A program made the position numbers and the translations under genes. Positions 45,195 through 57,207 of a stretch of 64,000 nt of DNA are shown here, piece after piece. Numbering within the stretch: the stretch's first letter is position 1; the number at the start of each line of letters is the position of its first letter. The DNA is taken from NCBI GenBank assembly GCA_037447655.1, contig JBBHKE010000642.1, positions 147,352 to 211,351 of the forward strand, read 5' to 3'. The notes below the pieces were generated by a model. That model was given only the letters and a program-made list of their open reading frames with translations, ran no database searches and had not been told where the DNA came from. Source of the DNA: Zygnema cylindricum. Taxonomy: Eukaryota; Streptophyta; Zygnematophyceae; Zygnematales; Zygnemataceae.

Positions 45195-45345
45195 GCGTCG
45201 CAAATCTGACACGGTACTGTAGTTAGCTATTCATTTCGCAAATCATAAGTAACGCGACATAGCGTCGCAAATCTGACACGGTAGTACAATATTCATTTCG
45301 CAAATCTTAGGGAACGCGACAAAGCGTCGCAAATCTGACACGGTA
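45195..45345 (+). repeat. Three-unit tandem repeat, period 62-67 bp
   Basis: GCGTCGCAAATCTGACACGG starts at 45195, 45262 and 45324, with TTCATTTCGCAAATC and CGCGACA between. The array leads into a MITE end (CACCGCCAATCGCTATTAGC) at 45346. Confidence 0.9.
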
Positions 45346-45533
45346 CACCGCCAATCGCTATTAGCGTACTGTACGCTAATTCCGTCCCGCTTTTTTTATT
45401 TTTATTCCCCAATAGCGTAGCTTATTCTTTTTTTTTCTGTACACCGTTTAGGGTTATGTTCTAAGTACCTCACAAAACGAAAGTACGTTGTCGGTTAAAT
45501 AGTGTTGTGTACAGTACGTATCACGGTATCAGA

Positions 45534-45543
45534 NNNNNNNNNN
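45534..45543. other. Assembly gap (10 N)
   Basis: Ten N bases. Confidence 1.
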
Positions 45544-45639
45544 ATCAGGCTTGTAATAATTACCTGTTTCCATGTTAAAACATGTTAAGGCATTGCACTG
45601 GTTCACTGCCTTATATTTATAAGGTATCAAGTTTTCACG

Positions 45640-45874
45640 AAAGGACTATCTGTCATATTAGCGTCTGCAAATTTGAACGTCCGCGTGTTTTAGTTCGCTA
45701 AAAAATTTCGTCCGTCGGCGTGCGCTGAACTATGATCATACGTCAGATTCGTACGTCCGTACAAGAGTGTCCACAGCACACACCCATACAGTATGCCTAC
45801 TCTACGCGAGTTTAGTGCCAAGTTTTGTGCACCTACCAAAGGCCTACCATAAAAACGCCTACTTTTGAACTATG
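45640..45874. mobile_element. Partial hAT-like MITE (CATAGTTCAAAAGTAGG family)
   Basis: The right end GCCTACTTTTGAACTATG lies at 45857-45874, and the sequence matches the right half of the copy at 19092-20528 in the same orientation. The left end is missing, so no target duplication can be tested. Confidence 0.75.
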
Positions 45875-48549
45875 GAATATTTATATTCCGTCACTTGGTC
45901 ACGTTACGGAATTGTACAAAATTGTACCTTTGTCCATTAATAATGTTCGGACTACAGAACGGCTACATATTATAACGCGCTCGCAAAAAAAACTTTTGTC
46001 CTATCATACGATCCAGCGATGCTACCACTTGTAAAACCTGACCAGAAAGGGACAAAAAATTGGATTTACTGTGGTCCACATGAAGACAAATCCGCAAAAG
46101 AAGACAGAAAATACCGCCTTTTTCGGCCAGCTCAGCCGGTCGAGGTGGCGACTGAGTGAGGCTATCTTTTTGCTGACGTGGGGAGTCCCGGAAAGACCGG
46201 ACGGTACCACAAGAAGATGTGCTGGCGCCAAATGTCCGATCATCGGCACGTGACATGTATTTTTGTCGTTTGTTGATGCCGACATTACGCGACAAGATGC
46301 CGGACAAATATTTGGATACTAACCGTTTTTTGTTTTGTCATTTTGCATAAAACTATTACCTAGCCTTTGGATTTTAGTGTTTGCGTATCGAGCCAAAAAG
46401 TCAACGATATTTACCGATATAGTAAGCCGTACAGTACGGTACTGTAATTAGCGATCGGCAAGGATCACACGATATTGAGAGATTTCAGTATTCGGAATTA
46501 GGAATAATCACTCTAAATCGAGTGACTATGTTTTTGACACAAACTAGAAAATTAGTGTCGATAAAAATTATAGTTGAATTCCACATAATTAGCCACGTGT
46601 TAAACCATCATTTCTTGTAGTTAATAAATAATTTACGAACTCTAAACAACAATCTAATGTGTCCCGTGGTGCTAAACATTAATATTTTTTAAACAACTAA
46701 ATTGTACCATTCTAATCATCTACTTTTAAACCTGCCCTTACAGTAAGGTACATTGTGCTCCATGTAGCTGTGATAAATTATACAACAAATATAACATTAC
46801 AAATCGTGTTAACGTTACTAACATTCGGTTGGCACCGATTTTTTTGCAAATCAGCTACATCAATTGAAAATAGAAATAATAACACGTTTCTAAATCTCCC
46901 ATTATTATGTTTACTTTAAAGGAAATCCATGATATGCGCGACAACTATTACTTCAAAATTGTGTAGCCCACGTTGTGTTTGTTATTTGTCTATGTTCATA
47001 TAACCTATATCAAATAAAACAACAGAAATAAAAAAATGATTCATTTACCACGATATTAATGGTTTTGTATAGGAAAAAATCCTATCGATATATCGATGAA
47101 TATCGATAATCTATATATACGCAAGTACAAAATCGCTATTATAATTCTATACAAAAAACTACTTTGTTTTTTTGCATATGGAAAATATTTCATGCATTTA
47201 CATCAAAATGAAACAAATGTGTAAAATAAAGTCTTCCATCCTTAGTTACACTCGGTTCAATTATCTTATAGTTTCATAGCAAAATAGAAAAACAAATTGA
47301 AACTTAGGGTTTTTATTACCGTACAAATGTTTTGTGCAACCGACTTTTTTTTATCATGCATATCTACCTATTTAACGTGTACAGTAAATTGGTAAAGCAT
47401 CCAAATTTAAGTCCATATAACCTGCTTAAAATGATGGCATGGTGATAATTATACGTAACTAATTGTCCCCCGCGTTAAAAAAACAAGTCTTTAACTAGTT
47501 TATCATTCGCAAAATTGGTAAACATCACCATATTGTGTACAATGATGTACTACGAATATCGATAAAGTACTTCAAAGATAAACAACATGTGAAACATAAA
47601 AGCAACTAGTATCGATGTATGGGCCATTTTTAATAACAATATCAACATTAAAATGTGACTAACGTATAAGCCATATAATTATTTTGTTATTTTCAAGGTT
47701 TTTAATGTTATTTGTGCAATAAAGGTTTCATTTACTGAAAAAAAACCAAAAAATGTTCATTTTTGTGAAAATCGTGGGTTAAAGTAATGCATGAATAAAA
47801 TATAAACACACGCTTGAATAAGTTGTATAAGCGAAAGAAAAGAATGCAAGGATGTGCGTTTAATATGATTATTGAGATAATTATAGCCAAATGCTTCACC
47901 TATAATCTCTATCTTAAGGATTTACAATACCATCCCTAAACCACTGACATAACTCCATTGCCCTACATGCACGAAGTACATTGGGATCGTCATTAATGTA
48001 AGAAAAAATAATAGTATAGGGAATAAATTGTTTATTACGCTCTTTTGGGTTCCATGACCTAAGATAACGAAATATTTAACATTAATCAACATACATTACA
48101 CTAACTCATCTACACATTTCTATAGTGTAGCCATTACATTATATGTTCACATAGTCGAATATGAGAGAATAAGCGCTCTATTTCAAGTAGTATTTATCAA
48201 TGTGAATCAAATCCGAGCGCACTTTAATGTCTCAACGCCGCTCAATTTCCAGTGTATTATGTAAGAAAGAAAAAAGCAATTAATGTGTTGATTGACACAT
48301 GTTGCACAGAATACCTCCCGAATTAGTGTCATTGACACAAATTAAATCGAACCAACATTCGCTTAAACGAAAAAATAGCACATTCATTCTATTTCCATGT
48401 ATCTCCCTCATTTTCGTTGCGTACAATTTCCCTGCAATCTAACATTAGGGTATAATTATTCTTATAGGTTAATCGTACGTACGCTAGTCCTTTCGTACTT
48501 GGCGTATTTTTCTCTACAATAGTGCAATTGCTTAGGTTACAGTACAGTA
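45875..48549. other. Long AT-rich stretch without a recognisable gene
   Basis: The overlapping frames at 45963-46310 are not recognisable on either strand. A cluster of ATCGAT words lies near 47085-47115. Otherwise I see nothing. Confidence 0.45.
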
Positions 48550-48763
48550 CACAGCGAATCGTTATTAGTGTCAAAGTTTAAATAGCGTAAAAAAATAGTG
48601 TTATTGATTCTAATTTAGTGCGAGAGACGTGGCAGATTATGGTCCACGTCATTAAATAGCACTGCTAATTTATTTTCGAAAATCATGTATAATAATTGCG
48701 GAAAAAAAATAAAATTTTAAGACCCCAAATTAGTGACTTTGACACTAATAACGATTCTCGGTG
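48550..48763. mobile_element. MITE of the CACCG-type family
   Basis: Ends CACAGCGAATCGTTATTAGT and ACTAATAACGATTCTCGGTG; TA before the left end, and a mutated CA after the right end. Confidence 0.7.
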
Positions 48764-50285
48764 CATTTGCCATAGTTGACAGAGACGCCAGAAATAGTGA
48801 ACGTATAATACTATAACTATATAAGCAAAGCGTATCTCGAAGGGATTACATCGTTACCACGCGATACGTAACGCAACAATATGTTTCACACTAATACCTT
48901 ACAGTCTTACACAATTCCGTATGTTATGATTGACTTTTTTCGCACTAACTTTCAAAATCTCGCGAATTCTGGCGCCACTTTAGAAGCAAGATCGGCTATT
49001 GTAACGATATCAGTCGCACTTCTCCCAGGGCAAAATTTATTTTGCAAAAACCGTACGAAAAGGTTCGGGCTTTATTCAAAAGGTACAGTACTGTACTCTA
49101 CTGTACTGTTTTGTAGTGGTTTCATTGGCTCATAAAGTGCCAAAAAAATCACTTTTTGACAAACTTCGATGACCCGCAAAAAAACAGCGTGCGTAATGAG
49201 TGGCTCAGCCGCAGAAAATATGGTAAACCTATTATTTGAGTACGCGTGCTATTTTTTGGAGAAAAACAAATAGCAGGATAGAGGAAAACTGCCCGTGAAA
49301 CTTCTTAGATAACCTTTGAAGTTACAATAGATTCGTCAAATTTGGGCGTTAATCCCTGAAAAAAAATTGTGACGTGTGGGAAAAAAGACGAAAAAAACAT
49401 TTATTGTCACATATTTTTGTCATACCCGTTTTTTTTTCGCATTTTGTTGGTAATTGCCACGCGATTGGGCTCAAAAAAATAAAAAAAGGCCAATATAATA
49501 ACCCGGAACTTGCTAAGCAACATCCTTTTTTGGATCGTCGCTAAAAAAAAAATGAGATTTTTGGCGTTTTGTGAGCAAATGGAGACCAGGTTCGGAAGAC
49601 ATTGCCGTACCACATCAGCCAACCACGCAACAAAAAAACACCTGTCAGAAATCTTTTCCGAGTTGTACGTACCTAACGATTTATGTACAAAAAATAAAAT
49701 TTCTGTACGAAAAATAAAATTTCTGCAGTCCACTCCCGTTTTTGTAATCCAACCTGCAGGTGACAGCTCAGACACGACAAAAAGTGCCACTTACGCAATC
49801 CGTATATTTTGTCGCTTAGAAAACAGGCTTTAGATAATACCGAAAGTAGAAGGTCCTAAATTTTGGATTTAAGTCAATAAATGATGAGGACATAGGGAAA
49901 TAGATTCGTAGAATCTATTTTTGTCGCATTAGCAATGTCTGTCGTTTGAAGACCTCGAAACGTTGTCCACTAAAAAACAAAAAAATAGGTAAATAATTAA
50001 AAAAAAAAAACACAAATTTCTCATGTCAAATCGGTGACAGAAGATACGATCGTATCAAAAAATACGCTATGATAGGTCGATTTTGCAAAGGTCATAAATG
50101 CAGCCAAAATTCGTCTCAAAAAATAGTGCTGATGACTGGACCACAATGATTAATGTAACCACGCCACGTGGAAGTTTGACCTTGCCCTTCTAAAAGAAAG
50201 TACAGCCGGCGACCCCGGAATGACTTTGTCGTTTCCTCAGGCAAAATGGCAGTTTTGCTTCTCGAGCCGGCATCGGCAATCTTCA
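48764..50285. other. No recognisable gene; overlapping frames at 49407-49833
   Basis: A 127-codon minus-strand frame and a 107-codon plus-strand frame overlap at 49407-49833. Neither contains a known motif, and I cannot choose between them. The rest is AT-rich. Confidence 0.35.
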
Positions 50286-50337
50286 ATTTTCAATGGGAAT
50301 TGCTAATCGCAGAGACGATTTTTGCTGCGCGCAGGTA

Positions 50338-50792
50338 AACCGTGAATCGCTATTAGCGTAATGAAATAGAGCGTAATGAAACAATTAGCGTACTTTACGG
50401 TAAATTGGGTTTTTTAGGGTACACAATGATACTAATTTATCATTCACTCTAATTTGTAAATTGTTTTGTATTAATTGTCGGACCATAATAGCTAAACACT
50501 AAAATATGTGTGTGTACGGAATTGTTCAAATCGTACGCCGTAACGTTTTTGCAACCTCATTCGGCCATTTTTCTGTGGATTTATATTTAAAAAGGTACGG
50601 AATAGTACGGACATGACAGTCAATACACCACACTATTTAAAAGGGCACTAAATTACAGTTATGAACCGTATTGAGCGGGGTACCTCAAACAACGTTTAGA
50701 AACATTTAGCGTACTTTATTCTATTTGAGAATTTGACCAAAAAAAAGAGGTACCCCAATTAGCGTCATGTACTCTAACAGCGATTCACGGTG
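50338..50792. mobile_element. CACCG-family MITE in the left palindrome arm
   Basis: 455 bp; ends AACCGTGAATCGCTATTAGC and CTAACAGCGATTCACGGTG, with TA on both sides. Confidence 0.7.
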
Positions 50793-51676
50793 TAGTGATC
50801 ATAAATTGTACATTTGAAGTACAGTTTCGTACAAGTTACGCACCTTTAAGTTCAGATTTAACGGTCAATCCGTCGAACAACTTTGACTGGCGAAATATTG
50901 TAACGGCGATTAAAAAACTGTCGCGCTTGCGAACGTCGACCGTCATGAAAAACAAAATACAATTCACACGGCCGGCGCAGGTTTACTGTAACAAAATTGA
51001 GGCAGCCACATGTAAATAAAATGGCTGCGCGCATGTAGTTACTCACTTCACGTGAGCTCCACTGTGAAAGCACACAACGACATTTGACCTAGCCGCCAAA
51101 ATGGAATCTAATCGCGAACCGCTACGCTGAACTTGGACACAAATTAAAGGACGACGTACGACATGCATAAACTCGAACGAAACGAAATATACTTCGTACA
51201 AAATATAAAAGCATACCCGCATATAAATATCAATGAAACTAAAATAACGCGACGTCACGCGCGACCAAATGAAGCCACACTATTTACAAATCAACATTCT
51301 TACATTGAAAACGTACTTCACATTGATTTTGCCACACTATTTACGAATCAACATTCTTACATTGAATAAGTACTTCACATTGATTCAAATTGTCGGTGTG
51401 TGCTTTCACAGTGGAGCTCATGTGAAGTTATAAACTACCTACGCACCCATTATATTTATATGTGGTTGCTTCAGTTTTGTTACACTAAACCTACGTCAGC
51501 CGTGTGAATTGTTTTTTTTTTCATGACGGTCGATGTTCACAAGCGCGACAATTTTTTAACCGCTGTTACAATATTTCGCCAATCAAAGTTGTTCGACAGA
51601 TTGACCGTCAAATCTGAACTTAAAGGCACGTAGCTTGTACGAAATTGTACTTCAAATGTACAATTTCTGACAACTA

Positions 51677-51875
51677 CACCTTGAATCGTTATTAACGTAT
51701 AAAAAATATTAGTGTAAAGAAAAAATTAGCGTCATTCATTCTAATTTAGTGCCAGGAGACGTGGTAAATTATGGTCCATGTCCTTAAATAGTGTAATGTA
51801 TTATATTTAAGGTATCAATGTCAAAATTTTGGGGTGCTGATATAGCGTACATAAGGCTAATAACAATTCATGGTG
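51677..51875. mobile_element. CACCG-family MITE in the right palindrome arm
   Basis: 199 bp; ends CACCTTGAATCGTTATTAAC and CTAATAACAATTCATGGTG, with TA on both sides. Confidence 0.75.
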
Positions 51876-51946
51876 TACCTGCGCGCAGCAAAAATCGTCT
51901 CCGCGATTAGCAATTCCCTTTTTCAATTTTCAATTTTAAATTTCGA

Positions 51947-53097
51947 GAGTGGTTTCAATCTTTTTGGCGATATTGGCGATATGGCGATACCCTCGATTTT
52001 GTTGAAAAACCCTATTTAATCAAAGGTGTCAAACCGCATAAAATTGCATTCAATTTTAATTTTTGTTATCCCGAATAGCTATTTTCGAACCAAAAAAACG
52101 TCAAACGCATCACCAAAACCCTTCAAAACCTTGAAAAATCCGCAAACCTTTTAAACCCCGAGAATCGACCAAAAAATGCCCGGAAAATAACGCCCCCATT
52201 TGTTATTAACGTTGAATTCAAATTATGGTATAGTGTTATGAACGCTATCTTGTATATAGGTGTCCCCAAAAAAAATATTAACATAAAATTTGGCAATTAA
52301 TGGAAATTTGTGTCTTTACTTTGTAAATTGTACCCTACCTTGCAATAGATATCATTTGAAGTGTAAATAAGCTTACCTTGGAGCATCTTGCGGGCGATTT
52401 ACTTGTGGGGTTTGGAAATTGTACGGTACATACAAAATAGAGTCAATTTTATCAACATTTGAAGTTATTTTATGGTTTAAATCAAGTAATGTTCATGCTA
52501 TTTTCGTCGGTTAAAACCTATTGAAAGTTAACTTACATATGAAACTCACTTAACAATATAAAAATGAGATGTCACGTAGGCATTATGTATAGAGGCAGAT
52601 TTTTCGCACATAAAGTTAATATCTACGAACATAATATGATATGGCAATCACTCAACGAAAAAATATCCTCATACTGTTAGTTATAGTTTGAAATTAATCA
52701 ATGTAGTTTGAAATAAATCACTTCTGAATTATGTACTTGGGCAAAAAAAAAAACGTGACAAAATTAGTGTTGTTAAAACTAATAACGACAGGAACGGTAG
52801 CGTTACGTACCATAATCATATCAATCGTTTCTCATACGACATAACAATAAAAGTGTTGGGGTTTGTTTTGTATGCAAATACATCAGTTTAGCGATACACC
52901 AACGGGAGCAAATCCATCACGAATACATGGGTTGGAGGTGCTGCTAGGGCTCACCACTGGGAGAAAGACAAAAGAAAAAAAACGTGAACAATGAAGTCCT
53001 CTTCACGGAATTGGAGCTAAGGATAAGGTATTAGAATCTAGATCAATACTGGGTGCCTGGTTTTGAAAATGAGTGAGAGGGACAAGCTCCCAAAATT
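51947..53097. other. No recognisable gene
   Basis: AT-rich, with no coding pattern noticed. Confidence 0.45.
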
Positions 53098-53111
53098 TTG
53101 AAGGGAAGCCA

Positions 53112-53222
53112 AAGTGCAAAAGTATTTGAGGTTCTTAGTTCATCTGAGAGACTATATACAAAGGAAAGTGCAAAAGTATTTGAGGTTTTTAGTTCATCTG
53201 AGAGACTATATACAAAGGAAAG
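53112..53222 (+). repeat. 54-bp tandem repeat, two units
   Basis: The unit AGTGCAAAAGTATTTGAGGT and following 34 bases are repeated with one substitution. The unit length is a multiple of three and the frame 53098-53283 stays open through it, giving an 18-residue peptide repeat (SAKVFEVLSSSERLYTKE). Confidence 0.85.
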
Positions 53223-53665
53223 CGAGAACATAATATTGGAGGGGAGAGAAGATTCTTCTTCCTTCGAGGATTTGAAGTCCTAGCTGGCTCGTGAATATAA
53301 AAAAGTTCCCCACCCAGCAGTCGGGTAGCGAATTCAAAAGCAATCCAATGAAAGTCCCTCTTCGAATTAGGAAATTAATACAATGAAGGGAATGGCCAAG
53401 GTTAGTATAAAAAATATTGGAAATGAAGATGAGGAAATTTTGTGGACTCCATAGTCCTAAAGAATGAGCAGCTAAAAGAAAGCCTCAAGGATAACCCTGA
53501 TCCACTATAGTTTATTAAGGAATATCTGCCACCCACGCAAGCAAAAATTATGACCGTCCTTACCTCTGTGAGGACAAGACTCCCTTGGTTGTTCAAAGAC
53601 AATTGATTAATACAGAGGGCCTCTTGGAGAGAGGGGCTTCTAAAAAAATAGAAGTATAAACTACT

Positions 53666-53740
53666 TACTCTCAAAATTTGCTTACTAAACCCTCAACAAA
53701 TGAGAGGATTGTAAAGTACTACGAGCTGTGTACAAAATTT
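53666..53740 (+). pseudogene. C-terminal tail of copia RNase H
   Basis: Encodes QNLLTKPSTNERIVKYYELC, matching the LTKPL...KYCREL-type end of copia polyproteins. The same segment recurs at 61322-61390. A 34-bp part (GAGCTGTGTACAAAATTTAC and flanks) is duplicated at the end. No upstream RNase H was identified in 53290-53660. Confidence 0.7.
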
Positions 53741-54574
53741 ACTAGCCGCTGCGAGCTGTGTACAAAATTTACTAGCTGCCACAGGAATTGTACAACAATT
53801 GTACGTCACCACTAAAGACGGTGTACCTTCCACGTTGGACGCCATACATTTGTCTTTTCCTCCTCTGCTGACCTCTGGGGATTTGCCACGTGTCAATTTG
53901 TGGCTTTTTTGGCGTAAGCTGCCAAAAGAGTCATATCGGGCTGTCGGCACTCACGCGAAACGTAGGCTCCCATATTTCTTGAAATGTCGTCCGTCCAATT
54001 TAGTCAGCGGGCAGGCTGAGATTACATTTTGGTTTTTATCCAACGACACACGTCATCGCCGAGGTCCCAGAGTGGTCACTTTGGCTTTTTGTGACGTGGC
54101 ATGACCTGGCGACATATGGAGAGATAACATATGGTCACGGGAATTCCAATGAACCTACGGACGAGTAAAAAGAAGGCACGGGTCCACGTAATAATCTTGT
54201 CGTACATTGGTCGTACAAAAGGTACACTGGCAGTAGTACTTTAGGGTACGGTACAATAATATAATTGGTCCGTACTTCAATAGATAGGAGTTATTAAAGA
54301 GAATCAGGATTTAGTGAATTTTTGTAAAAAGAGTCACCTCTCCCCTTGAGGGCTTTGTATAAAATAGGCATCTTTGCCACCCTATAACTAATCAGCTAGT
54401 TGGTCGTTTATAGTGATTTTTTTTGCTACAGACTCAAGGGAGTCCACGCAGCACAAGGGTGTAGTTATGTTGTCAGTTTGCCTTTTTGAGCATCAGTGGT
54501 TGTGGATTGAAGTGGGTTAGTTAAAAACTATCTAGAGGCTTTCAAATTCTGTTGTCCAATGGAGGACACAGAAT
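53741..54574 (+). repeat. Probable 3' LTR related to that of element D
   Basis: Follows the RNase H tail and ends CAGAATTGCA at 54574. The last ~250 bp (54325-54574) match the reverse complement of 59788-60030, the end of the element D LTR, for example CTCCCCTTGAGGG, TTTGTATAAAATAGGCATC and GACTCAAGGGAGTCCA. The first part differs from the D LTR and has no tRNA-like segment but is shared with 61391-61630. Confidence 0.7.
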
Positions 54575-55205
54575 TGCAGTTAACATTCATTGTTTTATTA
54601 CGGACATGGGGTCCATGTTTCATTCTTTACTCTAAAATCGTGGCCCATTGTCACCTTAGAAACACATTGTATCCAAATCGAATCCCTTCTACCACCGGCT
54701 TTGAACATCACACCTCAGTTTCCTCAACTCATCTCCTTTTCGACACCACGCCTCGAGTTTCTCTCCCTTTTTCGTAACTATTAACTCGAGTGGTCTAAAT
54801 TGTCAAGGGGGCTCTAAAATCAGTAGTTGAGACTCATGTGGTTATTGAAGTTGCTGCTTGCTCCTCTGTCGCCTCCTTTCGTTCAACAGTTTATCATTCT
54901 CTCTCTTTTCAGTTTGGCGCATTTCTTGAGCTTTTTAAAATTTCCATTTTGAATCCACTTTCGAAAGAGACTTGTCTCGGATGATTTTTGTATTTGTCCT
55001 TTCCCTTTCATGATTAACGCCATCGTGTTGTCCCTTTGGTTGACTCCAAGTCTTGGCCATCTGGGTTTCTCGAAGCCTTTGTTCCCATGGTTCAATCTTA
55101 CTTTCAGATTATCCCTCTCTTCTATCCGATGGGACTTGGGGTCCCTTCTAACTCCACTTGAGCTCCTTCTTATCAAAATCACTTGTTGCACCATCCTAAA
55201 ATACG
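54575..55205 (+). repeat. ~630-bp segment inverted relative to 61980-62596
   Basis: About 85% identical, by eye, to the reverse complement of 61980-62596. It starts exactly where the LTR at 53741-54574 ends. On its minus strand it carries an open frame (54883-55194) that is also kept in the other copy. Confidence 0.8.
54883..55194 (-). CDS. ORF conserved between two inverted copies, unknown function
   Basis: This frame of 103 codons begins MVQQVILIRRSSSGVRRDPK and is rich in Arg, Lys and Asn. The copy at 61980-62204 on the plus strand keeps the same frame over about 70 residues with few changes (QQEILIRRSLSGVRRDPK, then NTMALIMKGKGQIQK) before a stop. Preservation of one frame in two diverged copies hints at coding, but the family is unknown to me, and the DNA conservation alone could explain it. 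Confidence 0.3.
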   Translation of the reverse strand: MVQQVILIRRSSSGVRRDPKSHRIEERDNLKVRLNHGNKGFEKPRWPRLGVNQRDNTMALIMKGKGQIQKSSETSLFRKWIQNGNFKKLKKCAKLKRERMINC

Positions 55206-55212
55206 AGGAGTC

Positions 55213-55613
55213 ATGTTCGCAACGTATTTTATTAATTCCATGTCCTTATATTCATATTTCCGTTAATCGGTATAGAGGACGTAACACACTTTAAGTACAA
55301 ATCACACCCTATGCTATTTAACGGACTTCTACGACAGATTGGTTAGAGCTAACGGCTACGCCGTACTCTACCGGTCGGAGGTTCGAGTCGTGCCGGACTC
55401 AACCTTTTGATGAAAGTGACATAAGTCATTCTTTAGTCCTGCCTGCTAAACTAAGGCAACCATGGCTCAACCACCCTTTCTATCCTTGAGTGAATACAAC
55501 AAGTATGGGGGCTAGAGAGAGGAGGTGGAGGCAGGCTGTCCGCCATTTTCTTTCCATTTTATACTTATATAATTAGACCTAAAAAATACTATAGAAATCT
55601 AGTAATTTCAACA
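55213..55613 (-). repeat. Partial 3' LTR of element D with tRNA-like segment
   Basis: On the minus strand it starts TGTTGAAATTACTAG directly after the purine tract of element D. It follows the right LTR (59788-60821) for about 300-400 bp, including TTAGGTCTAA and GCCATGG blocks, and then stops matching near 55213. The segment 55328-55400, read on the plus strand, is tRNA-like: GATTGGTTAGAGC as D-arm and GGTTCGAGTC as box B. Confidence 0.65.
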
Positions 55614-55625
55614 CTCCCCTATTTT

Positions 55626-57195
55626 CTAGTCTAACTTTAACTCCAGCTTTAGTCCACATTTTTCTCTGCAATATTTTAATTTGGGAGAAGGCACTGGTTT
55701 TGTCATCATATTAGCCACCATTTCCTCATCAGATCTATATACAAGATTCACAATCTTATTCTCAACTTTTTCTCTTACAAAACTCAATCTTATGTCTATA
55801 TGCTTAACCTTCAAATGGTGTTTTGGATTAGCTGCAATTTGAATGGCAACTTGATTATCACAAAACACTTCATGCACTCCCTCGTTTATATACCCCAGTT
55901 CTTGCAACAAGGATTTGACCCATATTAACTCTTTCATAGCAAAACAAAAGGCCATGTACTCAGCCTCCATAGTAGACGGAGCAGCCACCTTTTGTTGCTT
56001 GCTGCTCCAACAACATGCACCTTCCCCCACATACAACACATACATAGAAGTACATATTCTCATAGGTGCATCCCCATAACTGGCATCACTCCAAGTAGTG
56101 ATATCAGTGTGCTCCCCTCCCAAATTCAACCATTACTCTCTAGTTCCTAACAGATATCTCATGACTCTCTTGGGTGCCTCCCAATCTTTCTTCCTAGGAT
56201 CTTTAAGTCTCCTACTAAGGACTCTTAGTGCTGCCGCTATGTCATCCATTGTGCAGTTCATAAAGTAGATCAAACTTCCTACAATGTGTCTATAAGGAAT
56301 AGACTTCATAAACTCTCTCTCCTTTGGACTCATCTCATCATCTAAGATTATCACTCCTCCTTCTACATTCCCATCACTTTCTTTGTTCAAGTCCATGGTA
56401 GGTACACCTGTTTTCCTTTTCCATCTGGAATTTTTCAAGCATATTACCTATTGCTTCTTTTTGAGTAAGTCTGATAATCCTTTTCCCCCTATCTCTCTCC
56501 ATCTGAATCCCCAAAATATATCTTGCCTCCCCTAAATCCTTCATATCAAATCTGCTTCTAAGATCTTTCTTTAACTTATTGATTTTTTCCAAATATTTAC
56601 TTAACACAAGCAGATCATCAACATAAATTGCAATAAAAATGACACCATTCTCATCTTTAAACATATAGATAGAATGGTTAGAGCTGATCCGGATATATCC
56701 CAGACTGGTGAGAAACTCATCTAGTTTCTTATTCCAAAGTCAGGGACCCTACTTCAGTCCATATAAGGACTTTATGAGCCTGCAGACTTTGCTCTCTTCT
56801 CGTTCCTCCACAAATCCCTCTGGTTGCCTCATGAAAATTTCTTCCTCTAACTCACCATTAAGAAAGGCAGTCTTAATATCCATCTAGTGTATTTCCATGT
56901 CTTCCGCTGTTGCCAGACTGAGGAGAATCCTTAGTGATGGGAACCGAACAACTAGAGCAAAAGTCTCCTCATAGTCAATCCCCTCCTTTTGGGTGAACCC
57001 CTTTGCTACCAATCGAGCCTTATATCTCTCAATGGTATTATATGGGTTCAGTTTTAGCTTAAACACCCATTTAGAGCCAATCGATTTTCTTTTCGGAGGA
57101 CCATCAGCTAGTTCCCAAGTATTTGCTTCTATGACAGTAGGGAAGGAGGGAAGTCTTAGATTTCTCCTTACTGACTCATCGGCTCCCCTATCCAT
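55626..57195 (-). pseudogene. Copia reverse transcriptase-RNase H (element D)
   Basis: Reading leftwards on the minus strand: the RT finger block [12 protein letters not shown] and [14 protein letters not shown] (about 57000-57080), the first Asp block near 56880, the YVDDLL polymerase motif near 56610, then DLGEARYILGIQ. A frameshift lies near 56400. RNase H runs from about 56120 (TWSDASYGD) through TMEAEYMAF and CDNQVAI to the MMTKP block and a stop at 55626. The catalytic Asp and Glu residues that I can see are intact, but stops near 56750 and 56880 and the frameshift break the polyprotein. Confidence 0.9.
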
Positions 57196-57207
57196 AGAAG
57201 CCGGTTT

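Larger units (their letters stand above)
50286..51946. repeat. 1.66-kb palindrome with symmetrically placed MITEs
   Basis: The outer arms (50286-50335 and 51878-51946) share CGATTTTTGCTGCGCGCAGG in inverted orientation. The inner arms (50795-51075 and 51395-51674) share GTGAGCTCCACTGTGAAAGC and TTCGTACAA-type segments. Between outer and inner arm on each side sits one CACCG-family MITE (50338-50792 and 51677-51875). The central loop of about 320 bp carries a ~70-bp direct duplication (about 51277-51380). It does not code. Confidence 0.8.

Noticed and set aside
49407-49833. Overlapping 127- and 107-codon frames as genes
   Set aside because: They oppose each other, contain no recognised motif and sit in AT-rich DNA.
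55328-55400. Functional tRNA gene
   Set aside because: D-arm and box B resemble tRNA, but the anticodon and acceptor stems do not pair properly.
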